NCBI RefSeq assembly: GCF_014280965.1
Contig: NZ_JACODZ010000013.1
Location: forward strand, 29,459 to 93,458
Direction: 5' to 3'
From: Echinicola salinicaeni
GTDB lineage: Bacteria > Bacteroidota > Bacteroidia > Cytophagales > Cyclobacteriaceae
Length of the DNA stretch: 64,000 nt
The notes below the pieces were generated by a model. That model ran no database searches and had not been told where the DNA came from. It was given only the letters and a program-made list of their open reading frames with translations. Position numbers and translations under genes: made by a program. The first letter of the stretch is position 1, and each line of letters begins with the position of its first letter. Below, piece by piece: positions 1 through 8,649 of the stretch.

Positions 1-1399
1 CGGAAACGGCGTAGGGCAAAATTAAATTGTTATTGTGAATAATGGAACCGCAAGAATAGACTACGTTCGGAACATAGCCATCTCTTTCCTTTTCCAGCGG
101 TGTAAGCAGAGGCTCCTTTAGTCTTCCAATTTCTTTAGTAGGATCTTCCAGATCAAGAAGGGATGCCCCTATACTATACCGCCTCATCGGTCCAACGCCA
201 TGCGTTATTATTAACCAACCTTCATTTGTCCAGATTGGTGATCCACAATTCCCTATTTGGGTATATTCCCAAGGGGATTTAGGTTCCTGAATCTTGATAG
301 GGTCATTCCATAGGGTGCTTTTGTCAGAAAACATAATGTAGTTGTTTACACCATCAATCCTTGCAAGCATCGCATATTGGCCTTTAATTTTTTTAGGGAA
401 CAAGGCCAGGTTTTTGTTTTGTGCACCTTCCCCATGAAGGGGCATTACCCTGAAAGTATAAAAATCTTCTGTTGAGAGTAGTTTTGGTAAGGTGGTATGG
501 CCATTATACGCTGAATAAGTAGCATACACCTTCTTTGTTCCATCGCTCTCTATAAAATTTACAAATCGAGCATCTTCAATCCCTTTGTTTTCTGAATTTG
601 ATATGGGAAAAAGTACCCTTTCTGTTAGGTCTGAGTCCAAGTGGAATTGTACATCATAAAATGAGTCTACCAGCCAGGTTATCTCGTTCAAAGCCATTCT
701 TCTTTCAAGGCTGATGGATTTGTCATCCAAAATTTTTGCAACAGCGGTGGTTAATGCATAATATTCAAAATTCGCAGGAAGGTCTTCCATGATAGATTTA
801 GAATATTTCTTAGGAATATTCATTTCATTAAGCTTTTTGATAAATCGCTTTTTATCATACAACCTTTTATGCGTTACTTCAGCCAAGTCGATTTGATCCC
901 CTGATTTCATAACATGCAGGTCATTGTTTTTGTCGATGATTCCTCTTCGGAAGACAATGGAAGAAATATGTCCTTCTCCTGTAGCCCTAAAAGATAGTAT
1001 CACTCTAACTTCGCCCTCCTCAAGGTAGGATTGATCGAAATCCTTGATGATAGATGGGTTGAATATTGCGGCTGATTCAATAGAATATTCCATCGTACAA
1101 TAAGAACCAATCAACATTTTTTGGGAATCAGTAAGGGTCTCATAATGGCCATTCATCTTACCGATCAACTCCAGAATTTTTTCAAAATGCTTGAAGAATA
1201 TCTTTGAAATATTTCGGTGGCGACTTGCAAATTCCCGCAGTGTCTGTTCCAAAGTTAATTGGACCTGCTCTTCGTCCATTAAAAGCACCTTATCGATCAT
1301 TTTTTCAGTCCGTTCTTGTCCATTCCAGAAAAATCTAGCTACGACTCTACTAGAATCTGGCGAAAATTTGAACTCTTTTCTTTTTGCTGTAACTTTCAT
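1..1399 (-). CDS. GH130-family glycosidase/phosphorylase, 3' end outside window
   Basis: I translated this by hand from an ATG at 1399-1397; the frame stays open through the left edge, giving 466 residues. The C-terminal half resembles the five-bladed propeller enzymes of GH130 (beta-mannoside phosphorylases and hydrolases). The motif GIEDARF, with Asp near residue 276, matches the conserved catalytic Asp region, and later motifs include WEYTQIGNCGSP and DGYVPNVVYSCGS. About 250 residues with no recognised domain precede the propeller, as in the longer members of this group. There is no signal peptide, so the protein is probably cytoplasmic. It is transcribed away from the small-gene cluster that follows. 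GH130 membership is well supported; substrate and phosphorylase-versus-hydrolase activity cannot be read from the sequence. Confidence 0.8.
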   Translation of the reverse strand, partial: MKVTAKRKEFKFSPDSSRVVARFFWNGQERTEKMIDKVLLMDEEQVQLTLEQTLREFASRHRNISKIFFKHFEKILELIGKMNGHYETLTDSQKMLIGSYCTMEYSIESAAIFNPSIIKDFDQSYLEEGEVRVILSFRATGEGHISSIVFRRGIIDKNNDLHVMKSGDQIDLAEVTHKRLYDKKRFIKKLNEMNIPKKYSKSIMEDLPANFEYYALTTAVAKILDDKSISLERRMALNEITWLVDSFYDVQFHLDSDLTERVLFPISNSENKGIEDARFVNFIESDGTKKVYATYSAYNGHTTLPKLLSTEDFYTFRVMPLHGEGAQNKNLALFPKKIKGQYAMLARIDGVNNYIMFSDKSTLWNDPIKIQEPKSPWEYTQIGNCGSPIWTNEGWLIITHGVGPMRRYSIGASLLDLEDPTKEIGRLKEPLLTPLEKERDGYVPNVVYSCGSIIHNNNLILPYAVS

Positions 1400-1916
1400 T
1401 ATTTCAGCGGGTTATGATGGGTATCTTCTACTAAATATAGCCTTTATATTTATCATAAAGCATTTCTGCTGTGTATATTTAATATAATAAGGGTAAAAAA
1501 CTTTTTCCTTTACTTTTGGTCAGCAAGGATTCTTTCAAATTGGCTTATTAAGCTATAAATTATTGTGTTTAAGTTTTTATAGTAGGTATTTGACATGTCA
1601 AAAGTGTCCCCAAAAAAAAAGATTAAGCGTATTCTGAGGGAAAAAGGTATGATGATGAAATCTGGACCTTATTATTTGGAAACTGGGCAATATTATGGTT
1701 TGTTTTTATTCTCATCTTTCAAGCGAGTAAAAGTTGATTTTTGATTTTTTGTCACAATTTCATTCGAAAGGAGGGGGACAATAAAAAACCAAAAGGTGAG
1801 AAATATACAAGAAAAGATATTTCAACTGTAACACTATACAGGTGGATTTTGATCATCTTTATCTTTGGAGGCAAGAAGAAGTTATTTCTTTTGAGCTTCT
1901 TGTGGAAGGATGAATT
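1400..1916. other. AT-rich intergenic region between divergent genes
   Basis: This should hold the promoters for the leftward GH130 gene and the rightward small-gene cluster. The only open frame on the plus strand is 49 codons (1595-1744), which I do not regard as a convincing gene. No hairpin or repeat was seen. Confidence 0.5.
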
Positions 1917-2060
1917 ATGAAAGGATTTGTTGATAATTTGATTGGTGTAGGACTTGTTGTTGGGGCACTTACTGAATATAATGGCAAAGAAGGCTATAAG
2001 ATTTATGTGATTTTAGCATGTTTAGTTCTTACATGTCTTTGGGTTCTTAAACGGATATAA
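1917..2060 (+). CDS. 47-residue putative membrane peptide
   Basis: ATG at 1917 is preceded by a purine-rich GGAAGGA, and the frame runs 47 codons to TAA at 2058. The peptide has two hydrophobic stretches (roughly residues 7-17, with a glycine-rich centre, and 30-44, ending in Lys-Arg). This suggests a small inner-membrane protein with one or two membrane segments. It begins a series of four tiny same-strand genes. No family is recognised, and the small size means it could be a chance frame. Confidence 0.4.
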   Translation: MKGFVDNLIGVGLVVGALTEYNGKEGYKIYVILACLVLTCLWVLKRI

Positions 2061-2070
2061 ATAAAAACTC

Positions 2071-2427
2071 ATGGGGCATTTTGATATGCGAAAATCAGAA
2101 ATATTAATCATCGTGGAATTGATCGATTATCTTCCAAATTCAATTATTAGTAAAAGCATTATAAAAAAAGCAACAGGAAACATCACTGTTCTTTCATTTG
2201 ATTCGGGAGAGATACTGTCAGAAAAAAAATCCCCTTATGATAACTTCATTCAGGTTGTTGAGGGAAAAGCGGAAGTCATCATTGATGGTAGCCATAAAAT
2301 TATAAACTCAGGACAGTCTATTATTATTCCTGCTCATTTATCCAGTAGTATTAAAGCAAATATGAGGTTCAAAATGATCTCTACTATTATCAAAAGTGGA
2401 TATGAAGAAGTAGAGTTAGGTCAGTAA
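2071..2427 (+). CDS. Small cupin-domain protein
   Basis: This 118-residue protein contains a single cupin barrel. Residues 30-110 hold the two half-motifs: a first part around SGEILSEKKSPYDNFIQVVEGKAEVIIDG and a second around NSGQSIIIPAHLSSSIKA. The usual metal-binding His of the first motif (HxH) is absent, being replaced in the SEKKSPYDN stretch, so metal binding is doubtful. It resembles the small cupins of Bacteroidota often found beside stress genes. A second in-frame ATG at 2086 (MRKSEIL) could be the true start. It lies 12 bases before the next gene and is probably co-transcribed. A ligand-sensing or stress role is inference. Confidence 0.7.
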   Translation: MGHFDMRKSEILIIVELIDYLPNSIISKSIIKKATGNITVLSFDSGEILSEKKSPYDNFIQVVEGKAEVIIDGSHKIINSGQSIIIPAHLSSSIKANMRFKMISTIIKSGYEEVELGQ

Positions 2428-2439
2428 ATTAATATTAAA

Positions 2440-2661
2440 ATGGAGTCCGAGGAGAAAATAAACAGAGCTATTATAAAGTTGATTTTAAATATTGACAGAA
2501 ACTATCCGGAGCTTCTAAAGTACTTGGACGAAATGACTGTTGATATAGCTCCTGGTTCAGCGTCATGGGTATCACAAAAAAATCTCAAGGCGTATTACAA
2601 GTCTTTGAAAAATCTATTAAAAGGATATTTGTCCAATAAAAGAAGATTGGGCAAAATATAA
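2440..2661 (+). CDS. Hypothetical small helical protein
   Basis: The 73-residue product is predicted by eye to be mostly alpha-helical, with a charged N-terminus and a very basic C-terminus ending KRRLGKI. It has no signal peptide or membrane segment. It sits between the cupin gene and the CsbD-like gene with short gaps (12 and 31 bases), so a shared transcript is likely. I do not recognise the family. Normal codon use and tight packing are the main reasons to accept it as real. Confidence 0.55.
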   Translation: MESEEKINRAIIKLILNIDRNYPELLKYLDEMTVDIAPGSASWVSQKNLKAYYKSLKNLLKGYLSNKRRLGKI

Positions 2662-2692
2662 TTTTATTAAAAGTTAAATCGATTGAAAGTAT

Positions 2693-2878
2693 ATGAAAAT
2701 AGTAAGGAGTTGGAGAGAGCAGAAGATTTTGCTTAAAAGAAGGTTTCCTTTTCTTAGCGATGATGATTTTATTATTGATAGTGAAGACAGGAATAGCATG
2801 CTTGATCGCTTATCCAAAAAGCTAAAGAAAACCCGGGCTGAATTGGAGTTGTTATTTGCAGAACTTCAGCGATATTGA
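2693..2878 (+). CDS. CsbD-like small stress protein
   Basis: The 61-residue protein follows the CsbD-type pattern: an N-terminal W-x-E-Q-K-x-x-L segment, then FPFLSDDDFIIDSEDRNSMLDRL, then a helix LSKKLKKTRAELELL. In CsbD-like proteins the corresponding pattern is LTDDDL followed by a Gly/Glu-rich turn and a KTREEL helix. Such proteins are induced by general stress in bacteria, but their biochemical role is unknown. It is the last of four small co-directional genes starting at 1917. A 9-bp inverted repeat (2879-2887 and 2919-2927, 31-base loop) follows the stop and might form a weak hairpin. Confidence 0.55.
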   Translation: MKIVRSWREQKILLKRRFPFLSDDDFIIDSEDRNSMLDRLSKKLKKTRAELELLFAELQRY

Positions 2879-3152
2879 CTCCTTATATGTTCTATAGGAT
2901 GAATAAAATTGTAAGTTTTATAAGGAGAAGCTATAATAAGGATTCTTTGTAAATAGAACACATTGGAAGTCACACGTATAATAATCCCAAGTTAATCGTT
3001 TTACGCATCTCTGATTTAGTGAAAGCTGTTGTTTATAGATAGGGGAGGACTATTTTTAGGTGAAACAAAAAACGGCAATCAACTAAATTAGGATGGATTT
3101 TCAAATTTGGCGGATTTATGTTTTAAAGAATAAATAAACAATAGGATCCGGT

Positions 3153-4364
3153 ATGGAAAAAATCAATTTTAATAGTGTTCTGACTGTAGCACAAGTAGAT
3201 CCCATACTTTCTATATTGGTTTTGCTCTCCATTGGGATTATTGTTGTCAGTTTTATTTTTAAAATTTTGGGGCAACCTTATTTAACAGCCTATATTTTAG
3301 TAGGAGTGGTATTTGGTCCCTATGGGATGCAACTTGTAAATGATGAATCACTCATTTCCAATTTGGGTTCTTTTGGGCTAGTCTTATTACTTTTCTTCAT
3401 TGGAATGGAAATTTCTCTTCCAAAAATAATTGCCAATTGGCGCATACCTGTAATAGGTACTTTTTTTCAAGTGATTTTTAGTTTGGCCACTATCTGGGGG
3501 GTTGGAGCTATTTTCCAGTGGCAGCTAACTCAAATTATAGTTCTTGGCCTGGTTATTAGTTTAAGCAGTTCCGCCATAGTTATCAGTTATTTACAAGATA
3601 AGGGTTTGATTACATCACATTTAGGTCAAAACATTATAGGGATCTTATTGGTGCAGGATATTTTGGTAGTGCCAATGTTAATCTTACTTAACTACCTATC
3701 TGGATCAACTCCTGTTGCTATTGATATTATCAAACAAATTGTGGGGGGATTGCTAATCCTTGGAATATCTATATGGGTATTGAAAAAGAAGGAGGTGAGT
3801 TTGCCATTTGGAGATTTGATTAGAAAAGATCATGAAATACAAGTTTTTATTGCTTTCGCATTTTGTTTTGGTTTTTCTATTCTAACTGCTTTTTTTGGGA
3901 TTTCTTCAGCATTAGGGGCTTTTGTGGCGGGTATTATCGTTTCGAAGGCCAAAGAAACAACATGGGTTCATACTAGCCTTCATGCGTTTAGAATCGTTTT
4001 TGTGGCATTGTTTTTTGTGTCAATAGGAATGCTGATAGACTTGGATTTCTTAATTTCCAACTCCGGATTAATCATCATTATGGTCTTATTGGCTTTTATG
4101 ACAAATAATTTTATTAATGCCATAATTGTTCGTTTTTTGGGTGAATCTTGGAAAAACAGTTTGTTTACAGGGGCTATCTTGGCCCAGATTGGGGAGTTTA
4201 GCTTTATCTTAGGAGCAACAGGTTTTTACACCGGCCTTATTTCAGAACACACCTATCAATTAGTGATTTCAACTATTTCAGTCTCGCTTATTACAAGTCC
4301 TGTTTGGATTTTTTTGATAAGGAAAATCATTGATCTATGGTATGGTAAAAGCAAAAGTTATTAA
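3153..4364 (+). CDS. Cation:proton antiporter (CPA2/KefB-type membrane domain)
   Basis: The 403-residue polytopic membrane protein has about twelve hydrophobic segments typical of the sodium/hydrogen exchanger fold (PF00999). Hallmarks include GQPYLTAYILVGVVFGP near the N-terminus, LLFFIGMEISLP, the LSSSAIVISYL segment with the QDILVVP motif, and the ALGAFVAGIIVS and AQIGEFSFILG segments. These belong to the CPA2 (KefB/KefC-like) branch. It ends right after the last membrane helix, so it lacks the C-terminal TrkA-N/NAD-binding domain of KefB/C; regulation by NAD(H) or glutathione adducts is therefore unlikely. It probably exchanges Na+ or K+ for H+ in the inner membrane. It stands alone, with gaps of more than 270 bases on both sides. 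Confidence 0.85.
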   Translation: MEKINFNSVLTVAQVDPILSILVLLSIGIIVVSFIFKILGQPYLTAYILVGVVFGPYGMQLVNDESLISNLGSFGLVLLLFFIGMEISLPKIIANWRIPVIGTFFQVIFSLATIWGVGAIFQWQLTQIIVLGLVISLSSSAIVISYLQDKGLITSHLGQNIIGILLVQDILVVPMLILLNYLSGSTPVAIDIIKQIVGGLLILGISIWVLKKKEVSLPFGDLIRKDHEIQVFIAFAFCFGFSILTAFFGISSALGAFVAGIIVSKAKETTWVHTSLHAFRIVFVALFFVSIGMLIDLDFLISNSGLIIIMVLLAFMTNNFINAIIVRFLGESWKNSLFTGAILAQIGEFSFILGATGFYTGLISEHTYQLVISTISVSLITSPVWIFLIRKIIDLWYGKSKSY

Positions 4365-4917
4365 GCGAATAGACTGTAATTCTTAAAATAAAACTGGACT
4401 GTTGTGGATAAAAAGTAAGATAGCATTTCGGTAAATTTAAAGCTATTTTTTGGTTTAATGTTTTCCTTACCATCAGCCAGTAATTGGATCATTTCGAGGA
4501 ATTCCCAAACATCCATATAAACCAAATTGATAATAAAGAAAATGAATTGATCTTGAAACTCATGTATATTGAATGCGAAAAGAGGTATCTAATTCAAAAA
4601 TCTTATAAATAATTCCAAGCTTAAATTAACCTGGTAATATCGTTCACTTTTTAAAAGATTCGGATTTTCCAATCAACTAAAATTGATATCCAACCTCTTG
4701 CAAAGAATACATAAGGGTAATCAATATTATTAAAAATAATATTTAAATAATACTATAAGTGTGATATATACAATCTCTATTGATCATTGTGTAAGGTATT
4801 ATAATAATAAAAGCTTCAACTTAGTAACAAGCACTAATTTTGCAAATGAAGTATTTCTACTAAATGCAGAATGGTATAAGATGTCAATTGAGGTGAAAGC
4901 TTCATAAATTATGTATA
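4365..4917. other. AT-rich intergenic region, no clear gene
   Basis: About 550 bases separate the antiporter and desaturase genes. The right part is very AT-rich and probably carries the desaturase promoter. The left part has a minus-strand open stretch (about 4361-4590) with protein-like composition, but only a 51-codon piece of it has a start. I see nothing that I can support as a gene. Confidence 0.5.
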
Positions 4918-5997
4918 ATGAAAAGTTTAAAATTTACAAATGGCAATAAATCAGGATTCGCCAAAACATTAAGAACTAGAGTGAATGACTATTTTAAAAA
5001 TAGTGGGACTAGCCAATATGGAAATGGAAATATGGTAGTAAAAACTATTTTTATGCTATCCATCTTCTTTATTCCCCTAGTTTTTATTGGTTCTGGAGTA
5101 ATACAGCACACTATTCCGCTTTTTGCTTTATATATTATTAGCGGCTTTGGCATGGCAGGGGTAGGAATGGGTATAATGCATGACGCTATTCATGGTTCAT
5201 ATTCTAAGAACCATATTGTCAATAGGTATTTGGGCTATACTATGAATTTAATAGGGGCTAATTCTGTCGTTTGGAAAATCCAACATAATGTCCTTCATCA
5301 TACTTACACAAACATAGAAAAAGGAGATGATGACATTAACGTGCCATTTTTCTTACGATTTTCCCCTAATGCTAAGAGATATTGGATACACCGTTTTCAG
5401 TACCTATATATTTGGCTGTTTTATGGACTTTCCACTATTTCATGGATTACAATGAAGGATTTTGTCAGGGCTTGTCGCTATAATAAGATGGGTTTTTTTA
5501 ATAAATCAGGGAGTTTCAAAAAAGAACTTTTAAAAATTGCTGGTTGGAAAATCCTTTATTATTCTTATGCCCTGATCTTGCCATTAATAATGGTACAACT
5601 ACCTGTTTATATTGTTGTTTTGGCTTTTTTAAGTATGCATTTCGTTACCGGAATTTGTATAAGTCTTGTTTTTCAAACGGCTCATATTGTACCGGGCACT
5701 AAGTTTATCCAAGCTGATGAAGCGGGAGAAATTCATAATGAATGGGCATTGCATCAATTGGCCACCACTAGTAACTATGCACCGAAAAGCAGGTTTTTCT
5801 CATGGTTAATTGGAGGGCTTAATTTCCAGGTTGAGCATCATTTATTTCCCAATATTTGCCATGTTCATTATCGAAAACTGTCAAAGATTGTTTCAAAAAC
5901 AGCAAAGGAGTTTGGTCATCCTTATTTAGTGAAAAGGTCTTTTTTTGCGGCACTTTTTGATCATATAAAAATGCTCCGGAGCTTAGGCAGGGCATAA
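4918..5997 (+). CDS. Membrane fatty-acid (acyl-lipid/acyl-CoA) desaturase
   Basis: This 359-residue protein has the three histidine boxes of integral-membrane desaturases: H88-D-A-I-H92, H123-N-V-L-H-H128, and Q304-V-E-H-H308. These ligate the di-iron centre. The Gln in the third box (QxxHH) is typical of front-end/linoleoyl-CoA-type desaturases, although no cytochrome b5 domain is fused here. Four hydrophobic membrane segments surround the boxes. The expected reaction is O2-dependent double-bond insertion into membrane acyl chains, often linked to cold adaptation; the regiospecificity cannot be told. It stands as a single gene, with a probable promoter in the AT-rich region upstream. Confidence 0.88.
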   Translation: MKSLKFTNGNKSGFAKTLRTRVNDYFKNSGTSQYGNGNMVVKTIFMLSIFFIPLVFIGSGVIQHTIPLFALYIISGFGMAGVGMGIMHDAIHGSYSKNHIVNRYLGYTMNLIGANSVVWKIQHNVLHHTYTNIEKGDDDINVPFFLRFSPNAKRYWIHRFQYLYIWLFYGLSTISWITMKDFVRACRYNKMGFFNKSGSFKKELLKIAGWKILYYSYALILPLIMVQLPVYIVVLAFLSMHFVTGICISLVFQTAHIVPGTKFIQADEAGEIHNEWALHQLATTSNYAPKSRFFSWLIGGLNFQVEHHLFPNICHVHYRKLSKIVSKTAKEFGHPYLVKRSFFAALFDHIKMLRSLGRA

Positions 5998-6042
5998 TAC
6001 GAAACCTTGAATAATTTTAGACTTATTCGAAGTCTTAAACAT

Positions 6043-6283
6043 CTATTTCTTCCCTGCCATGTGTTTTCTGAAAGCATAGTTTTGTTCAGGTTCCTTCATT
6101 AAAAACATGGAAGTGGTAATAGCTTTGTCTTTTTGGAGTATCCGGTTTTTGGGAAGCTTAATTTGTTTTTCACTAATGTAAGGTGATTTGGTTTCTCTTG
6201 GGTAAGAAATAGAACTGTGAATTATATAATTCCTATCCAGATTTCTGTAAGTAAAAGCGTTAAAATTTAGTCATTTTTGACAT
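6043..6283 (-). pseudogene. Frameshifted small gene (about 79 codons)
   Basis: On the minus strand an ATG at 6283-6281 starts MSKMTKF and hits TAA after seven codons. Removing one T from the TTTT run there restores a continuous frame of 79 codons to TAG at 6043. The restored frame continues NAFTYRNLDRNYIIHSS and ends FRKHMAGKK. The downstream stretch (72 codons) is open and looks like real protein, but has no start codon of its own before an internal Met. No family is recognised. It lies convergent to the desaturase gene. A sequencing error in the T run would make this an intact gene. Confidence 0.45.
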
Positions 6284-6387
6284 GGGCTCAATCAAAAACA
6301 CCTTTTTAGGAAATTAAATTGAATCCTATTATTAAGAAGAATGATAAAGCTTGAATGTTACTTTGTCAGTGGAGGAACTTAATCGAT

Positions 6388-6660
6388 ATGAAGACTTTTC
6401 TGGAAATTACGAGGCAGATTTATGATGAACGTTTGGATAAAAGGTTTACTCAAAAGAATTATTATCTAAATAATGAGGAACTGGATGTGGTTATCTATGA
6501 CAAAATGATTCAAAATAGCCAAAGGGCAAAGGAAACCTTTACCGTTGTAAAAGAGAAAACATTTGAACATACCATGGATGGGAAAGTTTATGTCATAAAA
6601 AATGAGCATCGAAGAGAGTTTTACGAAAATGGCAATCAAAAGCGGTTCAGCAGTTTTTAA
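6388..6660 (+). CDS. Hypothetical 90-residue soluble protein
   Basis: The frame can be extended upstream to 6355, but the ATG at 6388 is preceded by GGAGG at 6371-6375 and begins a more typical N-terminus (MKTFLEITRQIYDERLDKRF). The product is charged, soluble and without signal peptide. Its middle has Lys/Glu-rich segments (TFTVVKEKTFEHTMDGKVYVIKN) that look like a small beta-rich fold. No family is recognised. It stands alone between the frameshifted small gene and a gene-poor region. Confidence 0.45.
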   Translation: MKTFLEITRQIYDERLDKRFTQKNYYLNNEELDVVIYDKMIQNSQRAKETFTVVKEKTFEHTMDGKVYVIKNEHRREFYENGNQKRFSSF

Positions 6661-7316
6661 TAATCCAATTGAGCACTTACTCTTGGATCAGTTACGATAA
6701 AATAAATTTATGTAAGCTATTGTTGGAATTAATATTGTAACTCTAGGTTGTAAAATTAGGCTATTAAAACCAGTGTTGCTTTGAAGTGAGATATGCTTTT
6801 AGTGATTATGCCATTGTAAGTAAAGAAGATATAGGTTATGCTTACTAAGAAATCGATTGGGGGGATAGAAATGGCAGAAATGGCCAATTAAAGTGGTGTA
6901 TATTATGATAGTGATTTTTTCAAGTCATTGGACAAACACTTTGTAAAAGCATTTTCCATGAAATTTTGTCATCTGAGTACATGCAGCTTTGTCTCTCTCT
7001 TTCAATAATTGCCCGATAGTTTTTATCTTTTACGGCTTATTATTACCCAAAGCCTAGAATAACCATTATGTAAGATTTGGTTATTTAGAGCTTGATTTAT
7101 TGTTGGATCATGTAAAGAGAATAAGATATTTGACTGCCCAAATGTTATTCTAAATTGAATAAAAAACCTTTGGAAGGTAGGATCAAAAAATAGGAATTAA
7201 AACTTTGAGGATAATATTAATTGATCCGGTATTTTATGATAAGATTTTGAAATAAATAATCTCTTTTGGTGCTCATATTTTTAAAAGTAAACTTCAAAGC
7301 AGTTTGATCTAAAATA

Positions 7317-7355
7317 AAAAAAGCCGCATTATATAATGCAGCTTTTTACTTATTG
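7317..7355. terminator. Terminator-like hairpin
   Basis: Nine-base arms (AGCCGCATT and AATGCAGCT, one mismatch) around a short AT loop are flanked by A7 on the left and T5 on the right, so it could terminate in either direction. No gene ends just upstream on either strand. This makes it an orphan terminator, perhaps left from a lost gene. Confidence 0.5.
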
Positions 7356-7400
7356 TTGACCATTCGGTATTTATATTGAACAGCTTTGTGGTGGATTTGG
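7353..7400. repeat. 48-bp repeat, copy 1 (matches 37110-37157)
   Basis: Aligned without gaps by eye, this stretch matches 37110-37157 at 40 of 48 positions, including shared TTGTTGACCA, TCGGTA and GGATTTGG blocks. The second copy begins at the stop codon of the serine-recombinase fragment. Copy 1 may therefore be the flank or attachment-site relic of a related element. No recombinase coding sequence adjoins it here. Confidence 0.5.
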
Positions 7401-7947
7401 AGGAGTTATTAAAAAATTATGACTGCTTTACTGAAAGTAAAAAAATGAAGGGCCCTGGGGTAATTAATCATTGGGGAACCATTGAGAAAAATATGTTTTC
7501 CTTGTTGATATCTTTATTACTATTCGGTATTGGTGATACTTTTTCTTTTTGGGTTTTTGTTTCTAGCCACTCCTGATTTCATTTTGATATGAAATCTACA
7601 TGAAAAGCAAAACCAATGTAAATAAAACCGAGTGTTTTTCGAATTTATTCATAGACAGTGGGGAAATTAAACTGTTTTAAAAGATTGTTCTGAACCAACT
7701 TTTAAAAGTAGGGGATCAATACTGATCTCATTTGAATTACAGGGGAGTAATTGAAATTCGAGTTTTAGAGAGATAATCGTCTTGTTTTTGATTAAATTTT
7801 CAAATCCAAGCTAGGTATTATTGTTATAATAGAAAAGTCTTTTCTATAGGGCAACTGTCCATTTGTTTTATCCGTTTCCATCTACAAATTGAATGGGAGA
7901 GACCTACATAAAGGGATGCTTATATTGCATTATTATATACTAATCTG

Positions 7948-8649
7948 ATGAAAAAAATACTAATTGTTGAGGATGATGCTGAACTAAGCAAAAATATTGC
8001 TGATACCCTTACTGTTGAAGGGTTTGAGGTTGTTCCGGTGTTTGATGGCTTGATTGCCTCAAAGCTGCTCAGACGTGAGGCATTCCACTGTGTATTAATG
8101 GATGTTAACCTTCCTGGTTGGAACGGATTTGAACTATGTAAACATTTTAGAAAGTTTGACCCACATACTCCCGTTCTGATGCTAACTGCATTCAATGAAC
8201 TGGAAGATAAGGTGATGGGATACGAGGCAGGGGCAGACGATTATCTTACTAAGCCGTTTTACATGCAGGAACTGCTGATGAAAATTAGGGCATTAGTTAA
8301 GCGTGGTATTGGCAGTAAAACTGCAGTTGAAAATAATTTTCTTGTTATAGGGGAGCTTCAGCTAGATAAAAATCGCAAAGAAGTTACCCAAGAAGGGAAA
8401 GTTATTGATTTGACACCCAGAGAATACCAGGTGCTTGAGTCCCTTATGGAAGCCAATGGAAATCCTGTGTCAAAAAAAGAATTGATCCAGAAGATATGGG
8501 GTACTTCGATTGACATATCCTCTTCTACAAATACCATCGAAGTTTATATCAATTTTTTGAGGAATAAGATTGACAAGCCATTTGGAAAATCAGCCATCAG
8601 GACAAAAATAGGTTACGGTTATTATTACAAACAGGAAGATGACCATTAG
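7948..8649 (+). CDS. OmpR-type response regulator
   Basis: The 233-residue protein has an N-terminal receiver domain with the acidic pocket E8-D9-D10, phospho-acceptor D52 (LMDVNLP), T80 and K102 (TKPF). The C-terminal winged-helix DNA-binding domain occupies about residues 130-230 (LTPREYQVLESLMEANGNPVS, then TIEVYINFLRNKID and GYGYYYK). It is the partner of the histidine kinase that follows; the two genes overlap by 11 bases, so translation is probably coupled. Its position as first gene of the operon suggests that it controls the TolC/adaptor/RND pump downstream, in the manner of CusR- or CzcR-like systems. The inducing signal is unknown. Confidence 0.92.
   Translation: MKKILIVEDDAELSKNIADTLTVEGFEVVPVFDGLIASKLLRREAFHCVLMDVNLPGWNGFELCKHFRKFDPHTPVLMLTAFNELEDKVMGYEAGADDYLTKPFYMQELLMKIRALVKRGIGSKTAVENNFLVIGELQLDKNRKEVTQEGKVIDLTPREYQVLESLMEANGNPVSKKELIQKIWGTSIDISSSTNTIEVYINFLRNKIDKPFGKSAIRTKIGYGYYYKQEDDH

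Larger units (their letters stand above)
6661..7947. other. Long gene-poor region upstream of the efflux operon
   Basis: Nearly 1.3 kb contains no gene I can support. The only longer frame (7376-7576) overlaps a repeat and has an unconvincing composition. The region holds a hairpin at 7327-7351 and a 48-bp sequence at 7353-7400 related to the flank of the recombinase fragment at 37.1 kb. The last 100 bases should include the promoter for the two-component/efflux operon. The low gene density suggests decayed mobile or regulatory DNA. Confidence 0.5.

Noticed and set aside
1595..1744. 49-codon plus-strand frame in the intergenic region
   Set aside because: Short, lysine-rich and without any recognised pattern or context; likely chance.
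4361..4590. Minus-strand open stretch that reads like protein
   Set aside because: Only a 51-codon portion has an ATG, and it overlaps the antiporter stop; no family or restored frame was found.
6019..6035. Six-base hairpin AGACTT/AAGTCT between desaturase and frameshifted gene
   Set aside because: Too short and without a T tract to be called a terminator.
6845..6862. AGAAATCGATT resembling half of the LacI operator
   Set aside because: The right half does not match and no PUL gene follows; probably chance.
7376..7576. 66-codon plus-strand frame
   Set aside because: It overlaps the 48-bp repeat and its translation has no gene-like features.
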